This document shows positions 59,359-64,000 of a stretch of DNA of 64,000 bases, piece by piece. How positions within the stretch are numbered: the first letter of the stretch is position 1; each line of letters begins with the position of its first letter. The notes below the pieces were generated by a model. The model saw only the letters and a program-made list of their open reading frames with translations. It did no database searches and was not told the DNA's origin. The stretch is from Amblyornis subalaris. Lineage: Eukaryota; Chordata; Aves; Passeriformes; Ptilonorhynchidae. Location: positions 434,001-498,000 of the forward strand of contig JACAXG010000018.1 of NCBI GenBank assembly GCA_018881555.1, read 5' to 3'. A program made the translations under genes and the position numbers.

Positions 59359-62300
59359 CTAAATGGGACAAGGAGAAAAAATTTTGTGATGGAGTTCTTT
59401 CGTGTCACACACATGCTGACATCAGAGCAGAGCTCCAGTAGGGAAAAGTCATTCCAGAATAAAAAATCATCACCAATCCCACCCTTCCTTAATTTTGTGA
59501 TCACAACCTAAACTTACCAACTCTTTGTTCTCTGTCACAGTTTCATGTAACTGCCTTATCATGATGTTCATATTAAGACAATAATTAATCATCAATTTCT
59601 GACTAAGACTGACAGACAATGAACAATGTTGGAAAAAAAATTATTAAAGCCACAGAAAAACTATTTTAAGAATTCAAGCAATAAAAGGGCCCAGTGGGCA
59701 TTCATTCCTGGTCCCAGGTGTCTTCACATACATTAAGAAGGGTTGCAATCATCACCACATCTCCCTGATGAGGTGGGCTGACATTAAAGTGTGATAGCAT
59801 CAAATGGCACTCATGGTCCAGCAGGGTCGAGGAGAAAACGTCAGGAGAAATCCAGGAGACAGAGAATGGAAAGGGAGTGGAGAGTGAAGAGCCAGGAGGC
59901 CGGGACCAAGGGGTAAGGAGTAAGAAGGTAAACAGGCATCGATAAGGACACAAGACAGGGGAGGTTGGTTAAGTTAAGCAGGCAGCACTGAAGGAGACCG
60001 AGTATAAAGCTTGGACTGGGAACTGAGGAATTAGACAAAACTCTCTACAGGAGACAACAATAATTCACTTATTCTGACTGGAATCTAGAGAAACAAAAAG
60101 CATGTTATTATATGGCTCTAATGAACAATTAGCACTCTGGCTGAGACTGGGAGGCTTACGACTTAGTATTGATAAAGGGTTCTTAACTAGATTAATTTAA
60201 ATTAGACTTTGTATGATCAAAGGGAAAAATCAGGGACCACTAACTTTGCAACAGATTTTATGGTTTAATCTATTCTCAAGTGCCATACCCTTTGTGCTGT
60301 AGCTGCATTCTCCTGCAGTCTGCCTGGGCACATAAGGACATCCTTTCCCAGGCACCAAGCAGACACTTCAGATTAGCAAGCTGCAGGCTGTAAGCTTCGT
60401 TTCCTACAGTGCAAGAAGCAGCTTGACAGCTTGATCAGCATGACAGCAGATCATGGCTGTCAAATTCTGTGCTTAAACACAGATTATTGCAATGGGCAGA
60501 CAATGAGAAGAAAAGAGAAAACAGGGTTGAACAGCTGTGATTTCTGTTGAGCCCCTTTAGACAGTGAGAAAATAGAAAAAGTGACACTAATTTTTAGGCA
60601 TCTCTTTAAAAGCAACCATCTCCTGCTCCACATTCCGGCAGCAGTTTGAAAGCTGGATAAATACACAGATTACTCTGTTTCCTCTAGGCTTTTGAAGACA
60701 ACCTGTCTTTAAATGTCATTTCAGAAGAAAGTGTCTTTAGCAAGGGGCACCATCTTAGTTTGAGATAAGAAGTTACTGCAGCAAACTATTCTGAACAGCA
60801 CCTTCCACTGCATCACAGTAATTAGAATAAATGGAAATTACTTAGCAATGAAAGATAACTGAAGATGATCTTTAATCTGAACAATCTGAAAGATAAATTG
60901 AGTCCTATATATCTATACACACAAATCTGTATAGGTATGTATATACACACACACAAACATAATTATATGTCTATATAAAAACTAGGTATTTTATACCACT
61001 ATTTATAAGCAGTGCAAAGCCAGATGGAAAGGACAAGGATGGAAAGAAGGTCTGATGGCACAATGGTGTGCTATTATGATCACTTCAATAGGTCTGAGGG
61101 CTCCTCCAACACAAACACACACATAAAGCCAAGTCCTGCATCACTCTCCTTCCCTGACATGGATTAAAAAAGCCATTTTGAAAGAGAGAAGGACATTCCT
61201 TATTACCAAAACAAATACATTAGGTAATTAATTTTGATTTTTTTCTCTAGGGCTAGTAACTCCAAACTGTTCTTAATGTGTCTGGTAATGAAACTGGTCA
61301 TGTGGAAAACAATATTCTCTCAATCAGAGCTGCATCAAACCTGTCAAACTGCTCACTTTCAGTCCACTATCAAATGCCTAAGGGAGACAAAACCCAGAAG
61401 AATGTCTCTGTAACACATCTGCAGAATTAGCACATATGTTTCTACAATAATTATAATAACCTTCTCAGAACTATTTCTGACAGGTTGCAGAAGCATCAAT
61501 GGCATTATCAAAACAATTTTGACATAATAAAAATTTTAAACATCTCAAACCCATATGGCACATCAGACCTTTGCAGTTAAGTAAAAGGAGAAGAGCTGCT
61601 AGTCTGACAACTGCCTGCCCAGGCTGAAGGACCTGTATGGAACCAGGTCAACCAAATGTGTCCTTTGGTGTAAATCCTGAGGCTTCAACTCATGTCTCCT
61701 GTACAACTCACTAGTTAGAGATAACCACGAGCACAACACACACTATTAAACATATTAAGGTTTCTTCATTCCTCCTGAATGAAGAAACCTCTCAAATTCA
61801 CAAATAACCATTAAATGTACTGTTAAGAGCACTTCCTTATGGGTTAAGAATAAAAGGAGAAAAGACGTGAGCTGTTATTTCTCGCTTGCCTTATCCTGCC
61901 TAATCCTGCTAAGTACAGATACTTTGTGGAAGGTACAAAGCTGAGGTACTCAGTACTTCCATACCTTCCTTTGCTCCCTCAAACTTATAGAGGAAAGCAC
62001 CTTAGACTGTAACACCAAGTGTGGATTGAAGGAAGGAGAATATTGCAGGTCTTGGGAAGACATGTACTGTAGGCATTAGACATTTTATACACTACAGAGA
62101 TCTCTCTGTGCTTCATACTGGTTCAGTTTTACAAGGAACACACTCAACCACACTGAAGAAAACGATAGTCCAAGCCTTTTCAAGAGGCATTTTTAACACA
62201 TGTGCCGGATGTTCTCTTTATAAGGGACAACCACACTGTGGGATGAAATAGGATGTGGATACTGGATCCTTGCTAGAGATGAGTCTGATTCTGGCAATTT

Positions 62301-64000
62301 TCCAGTTACTTCTCACAGCTCTAACATGCAGGAAGGAAGCTGCTATCCCTACTTATACAGAGAAAAACTCTAGTGTACCCTGATGTGCTTTACTCATCTT
62401 TAAGAAGCAGTTAATGTTGAGTCCAATGTAACTGTTTGAAGCAGGCAGAGCTGAAATGCTTGGGTCTACATAAAAGACTACTGTGAAAGCATGACAAGAC
62501 ACGAAATTTGACCCAAGAGATTTATATCAGCAATATGAAAATTGAAAGCACATTTAGAAAAACAGACAAAAAGATTATGCAATAGTTTCTTTTGGGGGTT
62601 TACTCTTCATCTGCAAAATGCATGTGCTTCACATCCATCACTGGAGACAATTACCTCTGCTGAGCAGCACTCCATGGTTTACATTTTTAGTTCCTTTTGT
62701 TTTCCCTGTAGCATTTTATTTCAATCATGAAGAAGAAGAAATATTATGCCTGCATTGAGGACCATAAAAATGTGAGCTAGAGACGTAATTCTGCACAGCA
62801 CTACTAAAGAATAGCACAGCACATGGTTTTCACCAACATCTCCAGGTCCCACACCTTTTAGAAGATATTCCAGAAAGTACTTCCTTTTCCTTCCTATATT
62901 CACAAATTCTAATCAGTTCATACCCCAGACTGTTTGCACTTAAAAATGTTCAGCAGGAAGGAACAGCAGGAGGGGGATGAGATATTGATTCCTACTCATT
63001 TAAGCTCTAGTTTATTTGGCTTTCAATTCCTTCCTTGTGGAAAAAAATATTCATTCGCCTTTGTGCAACTTCATTCATTTTCCAGAGGCTTGATTAAAAT
63101 TCTGTTTAGTATAAAAAATAAGAACATATTCACATGGCAAAGAATATGGAACAATGTAGCATTCTCTTGGAACTTAAATAAAACTAAAAACAATAATAAT
63201 CCATTAAATAGAACACTTTATTGTGGTCTTGACTTTATTGTGTCTGGATTAATGTTCAGATGACTGACTTCTTTGTGCTTTAAGGCACTCCTGATATACT
63301 TGCCTCTTTCATTTCAGAAATCTTTTCTGCATGCTATTACTTTGATTTCTGAGGAAGTTTTTACGAAATATTACGGAACATTAAATTAGTGCCTGTTTTT
63401 TTATCAGTAAAAGGCGCAGATTGGGACTAAACTTGCTCTCATGGAAAATAAAAGTAGTATAAGCAAGGTGGGGAAAAAAGATAGCTTTTCTTCAGAGACT
63501 GAAAATGAGATAGTAAGTCAATGAGGCAGAAAGATAACACAGTTCTGCTCCAGATTGTGGAAATGACCCAGGAGGGGATTCATTTACCAAAATTGGCACT
63601 TGATAGTAGCGGGGAAAAAAGGCATACATACAAAATGGTATAAATCTGGGTGAAGAGGATTCACGGTGATTTGCGAAAGCAATGTATGTGGCTTTAAGCA
63701 CACCAGCAGTAGTTTGCATACAAATTAAAAGATGAAGATTTTCATAGTCTTTCAGAGAATCGAATTTGCTACAATTAATCAGGTAAAATACATAAACACA
63801 AAAGCCAACTATTCGCTCTGGTTTGGCTACTCTATTATCCTGCTGTTATACAGAAATAAAAAATAAGGAAAGGGTGATTTCAGATCTTCCACTAGTAACA
63901 TGATGATTACAAGGCAGCTTTGATGTGGCTAAAACAAAATTTTCCTTTCCTCCACTTTGCCTGGTGCAGACAGTGCTATTTCCCTTCTCTATACTGTTGC
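59359..64000 (-). other. SORCS2: SORCS2 intron (partial)
   Basis: Sequence upstream of the tail exon on the - strand to the window end. I searched for a transmembrane/YKFKR-type exon and found none. A TA/CA-rich patch lies at about 60.90-60.98 kb. No repeat family, RNA gene or other exon was recognised. Confidence 0.75.
60905..60980. repeat. TA/CA-rich low-complexity tract
   Basis: Interrupted TATATA, TATACACACA and TATATGTCTATATA units. It is simple sequence within the SORCS2 intron. Confidence 0.7.

Larger units (their letters stand above)
56568..64000 (-). other. SORCS2: SORCS2 gene, 3' portion (VPS10-domain receptor)
   Basis: SORCS2 is a single-pass type I sorting receptor of the VPS10/sortilin family, which binds proneurotrophins and sorts receptors in neurons. 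Only its cytoplasmic tail is in the window: two coding exons at 59358-59213 and 56632-56568 on the - strand, with an intron of about 2.6 kb. The residues RKLPGRNVYAQMHNEKEQ and the C-terminus SINSREMHSYLVS are SorCS-type. SORCS1 and SORCS3 tails share the NEKEQEM core. SORCS2 is preferred because of the LPGR and AQMHNEKEQEMTSPV wording as I recall it, and because SORCS2 is the convergent neighbour of AFAP1 in other amniotes. The transmembrane, PKD and VPS10 exons lie beyond base 64000. Confidence 0.88.

Noticed and set aside
59515..59575. Possible extra SORCS2 exon before donor TTG|GTAAGT (- strand)
   Set aside because: The donor looks good, but the upstream frame does not resemble the expected transmembrane/juxtamembrane sequence and no convincing acceptor was seen.

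Overview
The window is vertebrate nuclear DNA, most likely from a bird. It is AT-rich and intron-rich. It carries a 5'-truncated CR1 LINE with the usual ATTCTAT-type end, a second CR1 3'-end fragment, and three faint MIR-like fossil SINEs of the ancient amniote kind. The predicted AFAP1 residues agree closely with the chicken protein as I remember it. Species cannot be decided by eye. Isolated single N bases are scattered through the window and look like ambiguous or heterozygous positions rather than gaps.

From 1 to about 41.9 kb the + strand holds the 3' part of AFAP1 (actin filament-associated protein 1, AFAP-110). Fourteen coding exons follow one another with GT-AG borders and compatible phases. 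The last encodes EWEMKNGT and stops at 38461-38463. They give 617 residues: the tail of the N-terminal acidic region, PH domain 1, a Ser/Thr-rich lysine-rich linker, PH domain 2, an SH2-ligand tyrosine segment, a helical/leucine-zipper region and the C-terminal tail. A fifteenth, in-frame cassette exon at 28488-28745 (86 codons) matches the brain-specific insert of AFAP-120. The first coding exons (about 112 residues) and the promoter lie before base 1. A 3'UTR of about 3.4 kb probably ends near 41.87 kb.

From about 41.9 to 56.5 kb no coding exon is seen. It contains the 3'UTR of the convergent neighbour, of unknown length, plus intergenic DNA and one MIR-like fossil.

From 56.57 kb to the end, the - strand holds the two terminal coding exons of a SorCS-family VPS10 receptor. 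I call it SORCS2 because AFAP1 and SORCS2 are tail-to-tail neighbours in other amniotes. These exons encode the cytoplasmic tail (YAQM sorting-type motif, then the C-terminus ending HSYLVS). The penultimate exon has three in-phase 5' splice sites that would add or remove a 14-residue acidic stretch and then 4 more residues. The transmembrane and luminal exons lie beyond base 64000.

The two genes share no pathway. AFAP1 is a cytoplasmic actin cross-linker and Src adaptor; SORCS2 is a neuronal sorting and proneurotrophin receptor. I found no unknown multi-gene system, CRISPR array, tRNA, rRNA or intact mobile element. The points most worth checking are the three-donor SORCS2 tail exon, a 262-codon open frame in the last SORCS2 intron, and the sequence around the AFAP1 neural exon.
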